Positions 54,756 to 63,955 are shown, counted from the stretch's first letter. The stretch is 64,000 nucleotides of DNA from Nonomuraea roseoviolacea subsp. carminata (GCF_024172185.1 NZ_JAMZEC010000001.1:3286001-3350000); one strand, 5' to 3'. The notes: a model not told the origin generated them from the sequence alone. Numbers and translations are program-made.

Positions 54756-54828
54756 GCTTGCGGCCTTTCAGAGCAGGGATGTGCTGGTGTACGGCTGAGC
54801 GAAGCCGCCTGTCGGCGGAGCGGAGCGC

Positions 54829-56013
54829 TCAGGCCGTCGCCCGTGCGGGACGGCGGCGCGCGGTGATCCGGGAGCGCAGCCGTCCGGCGCCCGCGGCGGC
54901 GGGCCAGAGGCGGGTCGCCAGGTTCCGGGCGACGATGCCGACGCGGGTGGCGGGGACCATCATCGAGGCGGCGGCCTGGACGTTGTTCTGCTTGGGGTCG
55001 ACGAGAATGCGGTGCTCGGCCTCGTACCGGGCGAAGGCCGACCGGTGGTCGCCGGGGGTGGCGGCCAGCTCCTTCGCCAGGGTGTGGGCGCCGGCGATGG
55101 CCAGGGTGGAGCCGTCGCCGAACAGCGACACCGATGAGCCGGCGTCGCCGAGGAGCGCGACGCGGCCGCTGCTCCAGGTGTCGAGCCGTACCTGACTGAC
55201 GGAGTCGAGCCACAGGTCGTCGGCGGCGCGCACCCGCTCCAGCAGCTCGGGCACCCGCCACCCGTCACCGGCGTAGGCGTCGGCCAGGATCCGCCTGTGC
55301 TGGGCGATGTCGCGATGGTCGAAGCCCTCCACCGCCGGGCCGCGGAAGATGAAGGCGACCAGCGTGCGGCCGTGCACGGGATGGAGGGACACCAGGCGGC
55401 CGGGGGCGTTGTGGAGGACGACGTCCCGCTCCTGCTCGGCCGGGTCGTCGAGCTGGAGGGTGGCGACGTACAGGCCCGTGTGGCGGACGAACTCCTCCTC
55501 GGGCCCGAAGGCGAGCCGGCGGGTCGTCGAGTGGAGCCCGTCGGCTCCGACGACGAGGTCGAACCGGCGCGGCGCGGACTTCTCGAAGGTGACATCGACG
55601 CCGTCGTCGTCCTGGGCCAGGGCGGTGATGGTGTCGTCGAACAGGAACTCGGCCGAGTCCCGGCTCGCCTCGTAGAGGATCCGCGCCAGGTCGGTGCGCG
55701 TCACCTCCACCTCGTCACCGCCGGACGCCTGCCGCGTCGCCCGCAGGTCGACCCGGCCGACCTGGCAGCCGGCGTCGTTGACGAAGCTCATCGCCGTCAC
55801 CTCCGTGGCGGCCTCGCGCAGCCGCTCCGTCAGGCCCATCCGCTCGACCACCTGTACGGCCGGCCCGCGGACGTCCACCGGGTTGCCGCTGGTGCGCGGC
55901 CCCGCCGCCCGCTCGACGACGGTGGGACGGAATCCGTGCTCGGCCAGCCAGTAGGCCAGCGTGGGGCCGGCCACACCGGCCCCGGAGATCAGCACTGAGG
56001 GGTTGGTCTTCAT
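54829..56013 (-). CDS. FAD-dependent monooxygenase
   Basis: A 394-residue flavoprotein. SVLISGAGVAGPTLAYWLAE has the FAD loop; VGADGLHSTTRRLAFG is the DG motif and RVALLGDAGSSVSLFGDGST the second FAD motif, close to the tetracenomycin/PgaE-like set. It is divergent from an NmrA-like gene across a gap with long inverted repeats, mirroring the NmrA/monooxygenase pair at 39292-41243. Confidence 0.87.
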   Translation of the reverse strand: MKTNPSVLISGAGVAGPTLAYWLAEHGFRPTVVERAAGPRTSGNPVDVRGPAVQVVERMGLTERLREAATEVTAMSFVNDAGCQVGRVDLRATRQASGGDEVEVTRTDLARILYEASRDSAEFLFDDTITALAQDDDGVDVTFEKSAPRRFDLVVGADGLHSTTRRLAFGPEEEFVRHTGLYVATLQLDDPAEQERDVVLHNAPGRLVSLHPVHGRTLVAFIFRGPAVEGFDHRDIAQHRRILADAYAGDGWRVPELLERVRAADDLWLDSVSQVRLDTWSSGRVALLGDAGSSVSLFGDGSTLAIAGAHTLAKELAATPGDHRSAFARYEAEHRILVDPKQNNVQAAASMMVPATRVGIVARNLATRLWPAAAGAGRLRSRITARRRPARATA

Positions 56014-56062
56014 GGTCTCGCTCCTGTCGCTGGGGCCTGCCGGCTCTCCATGGCTATGAAGT

Positions 56063-56128
56063 TATGACCAGATATGTAAATCCGTCAACAGATTTCATGC
56101 AGTTGACGAAAAATGAAATCTGGTCATA
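56063..56128. promoter_or_regulatory. Nested inverted-repeat operator between monooxygenase and NmrA genes
   Basis: TATGACCAGAT (56063-56073) and ATCTGGTCATA (56118-56128) are a perfect 11-base inverted repeat; within it AGATTTCAT (56090-56098) and ATGAAATCT (56113-56121) form another. The sequence is clearly AT-richer than its surroundings. No regulator gene is adjacent, so the binding protein is unknown. Confidence 0.65.
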
Positions 56129-56184
56129 CAGTGCCGACACCGAGCACGTCGAGCCCGGCCCATCTCGATGGGGAAGGAACCACC

Positions 56185-57072
56185 ATGACCACGCACGCCA
56201 AGACCGTCGTCGTCACCGGCGCCACCGGGAACCAGGGCGGCGCCACCGCCCGCCACCTGCTCGCCGCAGGCTGGCACGTCCGCGCCCTCGTCCGCGACGA
56301 CACCTCACCGGCGGCCGTCGCGCTGGCCGCCGCCGGCGCCGAGCTCGTCCGCGGTGACCTGGACGATCGCGCCTCCGTCGAGGCGGCGGTACGCGGCGCC
56401 CACGGCGTCTACAGCGTCCAGTCCGCCAACCCTGACGAGCTCGCCCAGGGCAGGAACGTCGCCGACGCCGCCAAGGCCGCCGGCGTCCGGCACCTGGTGT
56501 ACTCCTCGGTCGGCGGCGCCGAGAGCCAGAACGGCTACTACCTGGAGCGGGGCTGGGGGCCCATCGAGAAGTGGGAGATCGAGGAGCACATCCGTGACCT
56601 GGGCCTGCCCGCCACGATCCTGCGCCCCGCCGGGTTCATGGAGGACTTCGTCAGCCCCGCCAGGTTCTTCCAGAACGGCTCTCTCAACGTCCCGTGGCAC
56701 GACACCCTGGTCATGCAGCTCATCGCCATCGACGACATCGGGGCGTTCGCCGCGCTCGCCTTCGCCGACCCGGACCGGTACCTGGGCAGGGCCCTGGAGA
56801 TCACCGGGGACAGGCTGACCACCCCGCAGATCGCCGCGGCGCTGAGCACGGCGGCCGGCCGCCCGATCCCGCACACCCAGGTGCCGCTCGACACGCTGTG
56901 GGAGCACGCCCCTGAGGCAGCCAAGGTGTTCACCTGGGCGGGCGAGCGGTACTTCGACACCGACCTCGCGCCCCTGCGCGACGCCCACCCCGGCCTCACG
57001 GACTTCGCCACCTGGCTGGACCGGACGGGCAAGGACCGGCTCCTGGCGCAACTGGCGTCCACGACGGCGTGA
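56185..57072 (+). CDS. NmrA-like NAD(P)-binding protein
   Basis: A 295-residue protein. TVVVTGATGNQGGATARHLL is the nucleotide loop; YSSVGGAES, the absence of a YxxxK pair and ATILRPAGFMEDF fit the NmrA/HSCARG group, which often acts as a redox sensor rather than an enzyme. GGGAAGGAA precedes ATG 56185. Divergent from the monooxygenase and followed by an NTF2-like gene. Confidence 0.84.
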   Translation: MTTHAKTVVVTGATGNQGGATARHLLAAGWHVRALVRDDTSPAAVALAAAGAELVRGDLDDRASVEAAVRGAHGVYSVQSANPDELAQGRNVADAAKAAGVRHLVYSSVGGAESQNGYYLERGWGPIEKWEIEEHIRDLGLPATILRPAGFMEDFVSPARFFQNGSLNVPWHDTLVMQLIAIDDIGAFAALAFADPDRYLGRALEITGDRLTTPQIAAALSTAAGRPIPHTQVPLDTLWEHAPEAAKVFTWAGERYFDTDLAPLRDAHPGLTDFATWLDRTGKDRLLAQLASTTA

Positions 57073-57134
57073 CTCGTGTTGGAGGTCTGATTGCCGCCAG
57101 CGGCGGCTGTTCGCGGCAGGTGAAGCTGGATGCC

Positions 57135-57620
57135 ATGAGCACGACGAACGCGGCAGGCGACCAGACCGACGGTTCGCGGGCGGACGAGCAGCCGCCGGCC
57201 GACGCCTGGACGGTCATGCAGAGGTTCTACGCGGCCGAGGCCGCGTACGTGGCCGCGGGCGGCTTCGGTGAGGCGAGCTATGAGCACGTCGCCGCGTACC
57301 TCGATCCGGAAGTGTGCCTGTATCAGGCTCCCGGGTTGCCGTTCACCGGCACGGGGACGTGGCGCGGCCATGACGGCATGGAGCGCTTCCTGGCCCGCTT
57401 CAGCGAGGTCTGGGAGTCGATGGAGTTCCTGGAGCAGGAGCACTGGGGCGACGCGGACACCGTGGTGGTGCGCAACCGGGTGCGCTTCCGCGCCCGCGCC
57501 ACCGGCCGGGAGGTCGACACCTCGATCGTGCAGTTGATCACCGTCAGGGACGGGCGCATGCTCGAATGCCGCCCGTTCTACTGGGATCCCCAGGCCGTCG
57601 CCGACGCCTGCACGCCATAA
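57135..57620 (+). CDS. NTF2/SnoaL-like protein
   Basis: 161 residues. After a disordered N-terminus, WTVMQRFYAAEAAYVAAGGF, WRGHDGMERFLARFSEVWES and the last strands VQLITVRDGRMLECRPFYWD mark the SnoaL-like fold. Members are cyclases, dehydratases or binding proteins. ATG 57135 has GAAGCTGGA as a fair ribosome site. Same direction as the NmrA gene, 62 bases away. Confidence 0.75.
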   Translation: MSTTNAAGDQTDGSRADEQPPADAWTVMQRFYAAEAAYVAAGGFGEASYEHVAAYLDPEVCLYQAPGLPFTGTGTWRGHDGMERFLARFSEVWESMEFLEQEHWGDADTVVVRNRVRFRARATGREVDTSIVQLITVRDGRMLECRPFYWDPQAVADACTP

Positions 57621-57673
57621 AGCTCACCACTCCGAACCAGAACAAAACAGGCGCGGTACGCATCCGATCAAGC

Positions 57674-58426
57674 ATGAGCGGTATCGAAGTCGAGGGTGAG
57701 CCGGTGCCTCCCGATCGGCACCTCGACTGGGACGGCTGCTTCAACGTCCGCGACCTCGGCGGAATCCCCCTGCCCGGTGGGAGATCGACCCGATGGCGGG
57801 CCGTCGTCCGTTCGGACAATCCGGAGCGGCTCACCCCCGCGGGCTGGTCGGCACTCATGGCGCACGGCGTCCGAACCATCGTCGACCTGCGCAACCACGA
57901 CGAACGCCGAGCCGATCCGTGGGCACGGCCCTCGGGTCTTACCACCGTGCACGTACCGCTGGACGACGCGGACGACGCGGTGCTGTGGACCTATCTGTGG
58001 GACAACGAGCTGGACGGTTCGCCGCTCTACTACCGGCTCTTCCTCGAACGCAAGGCGCAGCGCTGCGCCGCCGCCATCGCCGCCGTCGCCCGGGCCCGGC
58101 CCGGCGGTGTCCTCGTCCACTGCGGCCTCGGCCGCGACCGCACCGGGCTCATCGCCATGCTGCTGCTCGCCCTGGCCGGAGTCAGGCCCGACGACATCGC
58201 CACCGACTACGAGCTGAGCGCCCCCCGGTTGCCTCGGCTGTTCGCCGCTTTGGGGGTCGACGACCAGACCGAGGTGATCCGGGGCATCCTGGCACGCAAG
58301 AACACCACAGCGCGTGCCGCCATGCTCGACGCCCTGGACGGGCTGGATGTGGAGGACCGTCTGCGGGCGGCGGGACTCACGGCGGACGATGTCCGAGGCG
58401 TTCGGGGTCGGCTTGCCGGCGCGTGA
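57674..58426 (+). CDS. Tyrosine-protein phosphatase (PTP-like)
   Basis: A 250-residue phosphatase of the Y_phosphatase3 (MptpB-like) type. The P-loop HCGLGRDRTG carries the catalytic Cys and Arg; the N-terminal NVRDLGGIPLPGG and TIVDLRNHDER are the family's first signatures. MptpB from Mycobacterium tuberculosis is the best-known relative. ATG 57674 was chosen because DWDGCFNVRDLGG begins close after it. It lies 53 bases after the SnoaL-like gene. Confidence 0.87.
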   Translation: MSGIEVEGEPVPPDRHLDWDGCFNVRDLGGIPLPGGRSTRWRAVVRSDNPERLTPAGWSALMAHGVRTIVDLRNHDERRADPWARPSGLTTVHVPLDDADDAVLWTYLWDNELDGSPLYYRLFLERKAQRCAAAIAAVARARPGGVLVHCGLGRDRTGLIAMLLLALAGVRPDDIATDYELSAPRLPRLFAALGVDDQTEVIRGILARKNTTARAAMLDALDGLDVEDRLRAAGLTADDVRGVRGRLAGA

Positions 58427-58460
58427 CTGACGACTCTCAGGTGCGGCATCGCCGAATCGC

Positions 58461-58486
58461 GCCCGGCTGGGAGGACGTCTGAGCCC
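58461..58486. repeat. Second dispersed repeat type, copy 2
   Basis: 25 of 26 bases equal 52131-52156. It lies in the 134-base gap between the phosphatase and ECF sigma genes. Confidence 0.65.
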
Positions 58487-58560
58487 ACGGGCCTCGTAGA
58501 AATGCCCCCAAAATTCTGGACATGGACGTAGATGACCGATGATCCAGTTAAGGAGACCGG

Positions 58561-59103
58561 ATGGGAGCCGATCCCAACAGCCGGTTCGTGGAGATCTACG
58601 AAACCGTCTACGAGCCCATACTCGGGTATGTCCTGCGCCGCTGCCCGCACCCTGAGGACGCCGCCGACGTGGTGGCCGAGACGTTCACCATCGCCTGGCG
58701 TCGCATCGAGGAGGTGCCCGCGGGCGACGAGGCGAGGCTGTGGCTGTACGGCGTGGCACGCCGGGTGCTCGCCAACCACCGGCGCGGTGAGCGACGCCAC
58801 GAGCAGCGTACGGCGGCCCTGCGCGAGCGGCTCGCCGCGTCCCCCGCGCTGGCCCGTCCGCCGGAGGACGAGATCTCGCAGATGGGACGGGTCTTCCGTG
58901 ACCTGCCGGACGACGACAGGGAGCTGCTCTCCTTGGTCGCCTGGGAGAAGCTCGATCACGGGCAGATCTCCCGCATGCTCGGCATCTCCCGCAACGCGGT
59001 ACGGATCAGGCTCTATCGCGCCCGCAGGCGTTTCGCTCGGAGCCTGGCGAAAGCCGGCATCGACCATCCTCGTGCCGTCGCCCTGGAAGGGAGCTCGCTG
59101 TGA
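58561..59103 (+). CDS. ECF sigma factor
   Basis: A 180-residue sigma-70-type factor. YETVYEPILGYVLRRCPH and DAADVVAETFTIAWRRIEE are region 2; DREL...ISRMLGISRNAVRIRLYRARRRF is region 4. Length is normal. GGAGACCGG precedes ATG 58561. The next gene, coupled by a four-base overlap, is a membrane protein, probably its anti-sigma or sensor partner. Confidence 0.9.
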   Translation: MGADPNSRFVEIYETVYEPILGYVLRRCPHPEDAADVVAETFTIAWRRIEEVPAGDEARLWLYGVARRVLANHRRGERRHEQRTAALRERLAASPALARPPEDEISQMGRVFRDLPDDDRELLSLVAWEKLDHGQISRMLGISRNAVRIRLYRARRRFARSLAKAGIDHPRAVALEGSSL

Positions 59104-59978
59104 ATCTCGCCGACGTCGCCCGCGTCCACGACAAGGATCTCGCCGGAGAGGTCGCCGCACCGGAGGCACAGGGACTCATGCACGCGATCATGTCGGAGGA
59201 GCGGGAGCAGCTCACCGTGGCACGCCCCCGCCGCAAGGTCCGCCGGGGACTGGTGCTGGGTCTGGCCGCCACGGCGACGGCCGTGGCGATCGCGGTCGGC
59301 GCCGGCCTGCCGGGTGGGCCGGCAACCAGTTACGCCAACGCGGCGGTCTCCATCGAGAAGACCGACGAGTACTTCAGCGTGAACATCACCGATCCGACGG
59401 CCGACCGCCGCCGGTTCGAGGAGGCGTTCCGGGCGGTCGGGCTGAACGTCACGGTCAAGGTGGTCCCGGTGGCGCCGTCCGAGGTGGGCAAGCTGATCGG
59501 CCCCATCGTCCCGGACGGCTTCACATGGCACGGCAGCATCGGCACCCAGAGCATCGAACCGTGCTCGTCGGCGTTCTGCGCGAAGGTCTGGATGCCGGCC
59601 GACTTCCCCGGCCGCGTGGTGTTCGGCGTCGGCCGCCCCGCCAAGCCGGGTGAGCCGTACGCCGACGAGGCGGCCGTGGATCCGGCGGGCGAGGAGGCTC
59701 TGTCCGGGTACGTCAGCCGCGGCAAGACGGTGGCGGACGTGCGGGCCGAACTGCGCCGGCGCGGGCTCAAGACCGGCTACCGGCTGGTGTGGCAGTACCC
59801 GGACGGCGGCTTCTTCGACGAGGCCGTGCCGGCGAACCGGGTCAAGGATCACTGGACCGTGGCGTCCACCCGTCCCCACAGCTCCGACACCGTCGACCTG
59901 TACGTGACCCCCGGCAAGGACGCGGGCCCCGCTCCGAGCCCGCATCCCCAGCCGGAGTGGTACGACATGCCGGACTGA
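59100..59978 (+). CDS. ECF-associated single-pass membrane protein
   Basis: 292 residues. The cytoplasmic part (1-48) is followed by one helix (about 49-68, GLVLGLAATATAVAIAVGAG) and an external beta domain with a Cys pair (PCSSAFCAK). GTG 59100 overlaps the sigma stop by four bases. It has no HxxxCxxC zinc finger, so if it is an anti-sigma factor it is not the ZAS type. Similar ECF-linked membrane proteins are common in actinobacteria (the CU044_5270-like set). Confidence 0.7.
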   Translation: MNLADVARVHDKDLAGEVAAPEAQGLMHAIMSEEREQLTVARPRRKVRRGLVLGLAATATAVAIAVGAGLPGGPATSYANAAVSIEKTDEYFSVNITDPTADRRRFEEAFRAVGLNVTVKVVPVAPSEVGKLIGPIVPDGFTWHGSIGTQSIEPCSSAFCAKVWMPADFPGRVVFGVGRPAKPGEPYADEAAVDPAGEEALSGYVSRGKTVADVRAELRRRGLKTGYRLVWQYPDGGFFDEAVPANRVKDHWTVASTRPHSSDTVDLYVTPGKDAGPAPSPHPQPEWYDMPD

Positions 59979-60036
59979 GCCGCCGGCGGGGGCGGCCCCG
60001 GGTCGCCCCCTCAGGGCGCCGCTCCCGTCTCGGCTG

Positions 60037-60828
60037 TCAGCCGTGATCGCGCTCGGCCAGGTGACCCCACGCCGCCACGACGGCGATGGACACGACCAGC
60101 AGGACGACGCTGCCGGCGATGTCGAGCACGTAGTGGTTGCCCGTGACGAGCACGACCGCCGTCATACCCAGGGGAAAGATCCACGCCAGCGACGCCAGTC
60201 GCGGATGGGAGGTCCGCAGCGCACACCACACGGCATACGCGCACCACAGCGACCACCCCACGTGCATGCTCGGCATCGCCGAATACACATTCGGGCCGTT
60301 GCCGGCCTCTCGTGCGGTATGGCCGCCCAGGATGTCGTGCTCGGCGATGATGTCGACGACGCCCGGCAGGGCGAACCGCGGAGGCGACATGGGCACCGCC
60401 CAGTAGACGGGCAGCACGAGGACGACCATCGCGACGAGGGTCCGGCGGATCTTGACGTAGACATCGGCGTGCCGGACGAAGACCCACACCAGGACGCTGA
60501 TGATCACGACGTAGTAGAGGCGGTAGTAGTACACCGCCGGCTGAATGAGGGCCGGATGCTCGGTCAGCCACTGGTTCGCCCTGAGGGCGACGTCCAGGTG
60601 GAGGGCCCGTTCCACCGACTGCAGGGCCGACGCGTTGGCGGTGGCGGCTGCGGCGTCCTTCCCGACGACGGAGTGGATCCAGGTGAAGAGCAGGATCACG
60701 AGCAGCAGACCGGCCGCTTCGACGAGCGGGGCGGGGCGCCGCCCGCCCATGCTCCCGGCACGCACGGCCGAGTGGGCACGCGCCACCAGGCGCGATAATC
60801 GGCCGGGGGGCACCTCACGCGGGGTCAC
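60037..60828 (-). CDS. PAP2-superfamily membrane protein
   Basis: A 263-residue protein with about six helices. SAMPSMHVGWSLW and GNHYVLDIAGS carry the His residues of the PAP2_3 phosphatase/inositol-phosphoryl transferase site. Actinobacterial members near 260 residues act on phosphatidyl or polyprenyl substrates; the precise role is unknown. Start GTG 60828. Confidence 0.85.
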   Translation of the reverse strand: MTPREVPPGRLSRLVARAHSAVRAGSMGGRRPAPLVEAAGLLLVILLFTWIHSVVGKDAAAATANASALQSVERALHLDVALRANQWLTEHPALIQPAVYYYRLYYVVIISVLVWVFVRHADVYVKIRRTLVAMVVLVLPVYWAVPMSPPRFALPGVVDIIAEHDILGGHTAREAGNGPNVYSAMPSMHVGWSLWCAYAVWCALRTSHPRLASLAWIFPLGMTAVVLVTGNHYVLDIAGSVVLLVVSIAVVAAWGHLAERDHG

Positions 60829-61244
60829 GCGGCCACACTAACGCCCTCCGCTTCGGCATTGTGGGCTACGTCACCCTGGTTTCCCTGACCTGCCGGGCCC
60901 AGAGGCTCTGCGGATCGCACCCGCAGGGCGAAGGCCGACAGGTCCTGCTCGTGTGCTCGATCAGTCCGAGGCAGCGGTGGAAGGCGTGGTTGGCGGGGCC
61001 TTCCGGGGTGGGGCCTGGCCGTGCAGGGCGCACCGGTCGGTGGAGTGACCCGCCCGCTTCCCGAGCCGGTTCTGGTCACACAGACCTTGATGCCTGTCAG
61101 CCCTCGGGCCTCCTCCTGGCCTTCGCCCCACACCGTCGAGGACCGGGGGTGTGGGGGCCGGTAGGCCCCCACCTGGGGCGAAGCCCCCGGCAAGGCGACC
61201 GAGCGGAGCGAGGGCCTTTGTCCTGAAGCCTCGTAGGGCCCGCT
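60829..61244. other. Intergenic region with repeat element
   Basis: 416 bases between two minus-strand genes. The right part (61139-61213) is the second copy of the dispersed palindromic repeat. The left part shows no convincing gene on either strand; an open reading on the minus strand (about 122 codons) is Pro/Arg-rich and includes the repeat, so it is not credited. Confidence 0.5.
61139..61190. repeat. Dispersed palindromic repeat, copy 2
   Basis: 51 of 52 bases equal 52034-52085, including the GTGGGGGCC/GGCCCCCAC stem. CCGAGCGGAGCGAGG follows at 61199-61213. It lies downstream of corA. Confidence 0.8.
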
Positions 61245-62348
61245 TCAGAGCCAGCCGTTACGGCGGAAGCCACGGTGCAGCAGCACGCAGGCCGTGATCA
61301 TGACCGCCACCACCGCCGGGTAGCCCCAGACCTGCTTGGTCTCGGGCATGAAGTCGAAGTTCATGCCGTAGATGCCGGCGATCATGGTCGGAACGGCCAG
61401 GATGGCGACCCAGGATGAGATCTTGCGCATGTCCTCGTTGGCGAGGGCGTTCGAGCGGGCCAGGGCGGCCTGGAGGATGGAGCTGCACAGTTCGTTCGAG
61501 GACTCGACCTGCTCGCACACGCGGGAGAGGTGGTCGCCGACGTCGCGGAAGTACTCGCGCATCTCGGAGGGGATGACGCGGCGCTGCGGGAGGGCGGCCA
61601 TGGGGCTCAGCAGCGGGGTGACCGCCCGCTTGAGCTCGATCATCTCTCGCTTGAGCTGGTAGATGCGGTTGATGTCGCGGGAGCTGACGTCGGCGAAGAC
61701 GGTGGCCTCGACCTCCTCCAGCTCCATCTGCATGAGGTCGGCCACCTGGAGGTAGCGGTCGACGACGTGGTCGGAGATGGCGTGCAGCACGCCTGCCGGG
61801 CCGCGCTGGATCAGCTCGGGGCGCTCTTCGAGGCGCTCGCGCACCTCGGCGAGGGGGCAGTGCTCGCCGTGCCGTACGGTCACCACGAAGTCGGCGCCGA
61901 GGAAGACCATGATCTCGCCCGTGGCGATGATCTCGCTGGTGGCGGTGAGCTCGTCGTGGTCCAGGTACGCGATGGTCTTGAGGACCATGAACAGGGAGTC
62001 GCCGTAGCGCTCCACCTTGGGACGCTGGTGGGCCTTGACGGCGTCCTCGACGGCCAGCGGGTGCAGGCCGAAGACCTCGGCCAGCCACTCGACCTCGGGC
62101 GCCTCGGGCTCGTGCAGGCCGACCCAGAGGAAGGCGCCGGGCTTGGCCGCCGCGGCGTTGTGCTCGCGGACGAGCCGCAGCGACTCGGGGATGCCGACGG
62201 CGCCGCTCTTCACGCCGTCGATGTACGCGCCGTACTCGACGATGGAGTGGGGCACGCGCACCTCAGGCATCGGCTTGGCCAGCCGGGGCTGCGGGTGTGC
62301 CTGGACAGGGTGACGGTTGATGCGACGGAAAAGCGTGGACGAGCGCAT
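61245..62348 (-). CDS. corA: CorA-type magnesium/cobalt transporter
   Basis: A 367-residue channel subunit. The N-terminal cytoplasmic domain (to about 305) includes FLWVGLHEPEAPEVEWLAEV and the HPLAVEDAVKAHQRPKVE motif. The signature YGMNFDFMPE loop sits between the two C-terminal helices (VAILAVPTMIAGI and YPAVVAVMITACVLL), followed by a basic tail. It forms a pentamer that takes up Mg2+. Divergent from purD with a 368-base gap. Confidence 0.92.
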   Translation of the reverse strand: MRSSTLFRRINRHPVQAHPQPRLAKPMPEVRVPHSIVEYGAYIDGVKSGAVGIPESLRLVREHNAAAAKPGAFLWVGLHEPEAPEVEWLAEVFGLHPLAVEDAVKAHQRPKVERYGDSLFMVLKTIAYLDHDELTATSEIIATGEIMVFLGADFVVTVRHGEHCPLAEVRERLEERPELIQRGPAGVLHAISDHVVDRYLQVADLMQMELEEVEATVFADVSSRDINRIYQLKREMIELKRAVTPLLSPMAALPQRRVIPSEMREYFRDVGDHLSRVCEQVESSNELCSSILQAALARSNALANEDMRKISSWVAILAVPTMIAGIYGMNFDFMPETKQVWGYPAVVAVMITACVLLHRGFRRNGWL

Positions 62349-62716
62349 GGCGGTCCCTTTCCGCCCGACCTGGCACGCTCCACGCGCGACGAAAGGTCAC
62401 CTCAATCAAATGCGAATGCGTGGAGGCACGATCAGGCTGCCGGATTGGAGTGGTCGGGGGTACATGGGGTGTACGTGAGCGAGCACGTACTGCTGGGATC
62501 ACCAGGATTCATCCCGGACCACCTCCAATCACACGAGACGCACATAGCCGCCCTAAGCTACCACAGGCAAGGGGAACCAAACCGACGATACCCGGGTGGC
62601 GCACAGGCCGGCAGGGAGAAGTTCACCAACGGCCGGCCCCCTTTCCGGTAATTCGACTGCCCGGCTCCCGGGAGGCCACAAGTCCGGAGGATGGCGGTAG
62701 CTGCGAGAATGGGCGC
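62349..62716. other. Divergent intergenic region between corA and purD
   Basis: 368 bases without a gene. The corA side would give a leader of up to about 200 bases. GGGAT (62497-62501 area) and ATCCC bound a small inverted repeat near 62496-62516. I do not recognise the M-box or any other known magnesium riboswitch. A GGAGG at about 62690 precedes purD, but its exact ribosome site is weak. Confidence 0.4.
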
Positions 62717-63955
62717 GTGCGCGTACTAGTCATCGGATCCGGCGGGCGTGAGCACGCCCTGTGCCGCTCGCTCAAACTCGACCCCCAGGTCACCGAGCTC
62801 CACTGCGCCCCGGGCAACCCGGGCATCGAGGAGGTCGCCACCCTGCACGCCGTCACCCCCACCGACCCCGGGCAGGTGGCCGGGCTGGCCACGCGGATCG
62901 GCGCCGACCTGGTCGTGGTCGGGCCCGAGGCGCCGCTCGTCGCCGGGGTGGGCGACGCCGTGCGCGCCGCCGGGATCCCCTGCTTCGGGCCGTCCCGTGA
63001 AGCGGCGATGATCGAGGGCTCGAAGTCGTTCGCCAAGGACGTCATGGCCGCGGCCGGGGTCCCCACGGCGCGGGCCCGCACCTGCGTGACGCCGGAGGAG
63101 GCGGCCGCGGCGCTGGACGAGTTCGGCGCGCCGTACGTGGTCAAGGACGACGGGCTGGCCGCCGGCAAGGGCGTGGTCGTGACCAACGACCGCGACCGGG
63201 CGCTGGAGCACGCGCGCTCCTGCGAGCGGGTGGTGGTCGAGGAGTTCCTCGACGGGCCGGAGGTGTCGCTGTTCGCGCTGTGCGACGGCGGCACCGCGGT
63301 GGCGCTGCAGCCCGCCCAGGACTTCAAGCGCGCCTACGACGGCGACCAGGGCCCCAACACGGGCGGCATGGGCGCCTACACGCCGCTGCCCTGGGCGCCC
63401 GACGGGCTGACCGAGCAGGTGATGCGCGAGGTCGTCCACCCGACGATCGGCGAGCTGGCCCGGCGCGGCCTGCCGTACCAGGGCGTGCTGTACGTCGGGC
63501 TGGCGCTGACCGCCAAGGGGCCGAAGGTGGTCGAGTTCAACGCGCGCTTCGGCGACCCGGAGGCGCAGGTGCTGCTCGACCGGCTGGAGACGCCGCTCGG
63601 CGGGCTGCTGCTGGCCTGCGCGACGGGCGCGCTGGCCGAGCACCCCGCGCCGGCCTTCCACGACGGGTCCGCGGTGACCGTGGTCGTGGCGGCCGAGGGC
63701 TACCCGGTGGCGCCGACGAAGGGCGACCCGATCGAGGGGCTGGAGCCCACGGACGGCGCGTACGTGATCCACGCCGGCACGCGGCGGGTGGACGGCGAGG
63801 TGGTCTCTGACGGCGGGCGGGTTCTCAGCGTCGTGGGCACCGGCCCCGACCAGGGCACCGCCCGGCGCAACGCCTACGACCTGGTGGCGCGGATCCGACT
63901 CCGCGGTTCCTTCTACCGCAGCGACATCGCCCGCACGGGCGCGGAGGACATGTGA
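62717..63955 (+). CDS. purD: Phosphoribosylamine-glycine ligase
   Basis: A 412-residue ATP-grasp enzyme that joins phosphoribosylamine and glycine, the second step of purine synthesis. VLVIGSGGREHALCRSL at the N-terminus, VVKDDGLAAGKGVVV (ATP site), and GPNTGGMGAYTPLP and FNARFGDPEAQVLL are diagnostic. GTG 62717 was chosen because VRVLVIGSGG is the standard start. The stop overlaps the purC start (TGATG). Confidence 0.95.
   Translation: MRVLVIGSGGREHALCRSLKLDPQVTELHCAPGNPGIEEVATLHAVTPTDPGQVAGLATRIGADLVVVGPEAPLVAGVGDAVRAAGIPCFGPSREAAMIEGSKSFAKDVMAAAGVPTARARTCVTPEEAAAALDEFGAPYVVKDDGLAAGKGVVVTNDRDRALEHARSCERVVVEEFLDGPEVSLFALCDGGTAVALQPAQDFKRAYDGDQGPNTGGMGAYTPLPWAPDGLTEQVMREVVHPTIGELARRGLPYQGVLYVGLALTAKGPKVVEFNARFGDPEAQVLLDRLETPLGGLLLACATGALAEHPAPAFHDGSAVTVVVAAEGYPVAPTKGDPIEGLEPTDGAYVIHAGTRRVDGEVVSDGGRVLSVVGTGPDQGTARRNAYDLVARIRLRGSFYRSDIARTGAEDM

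Noticed and set aside
60825-61193. 122-codon minus-strand reading
   Set aside because: It is Pro/Arg-rich, includes the dispersed palindromic repeat and has no ribosome site or known fold.
62349-62716. M-box magnesium riboswitch before corA
   Set aside because: The gap is long enough, but I could not find the conserved M-box core on the corA strand.
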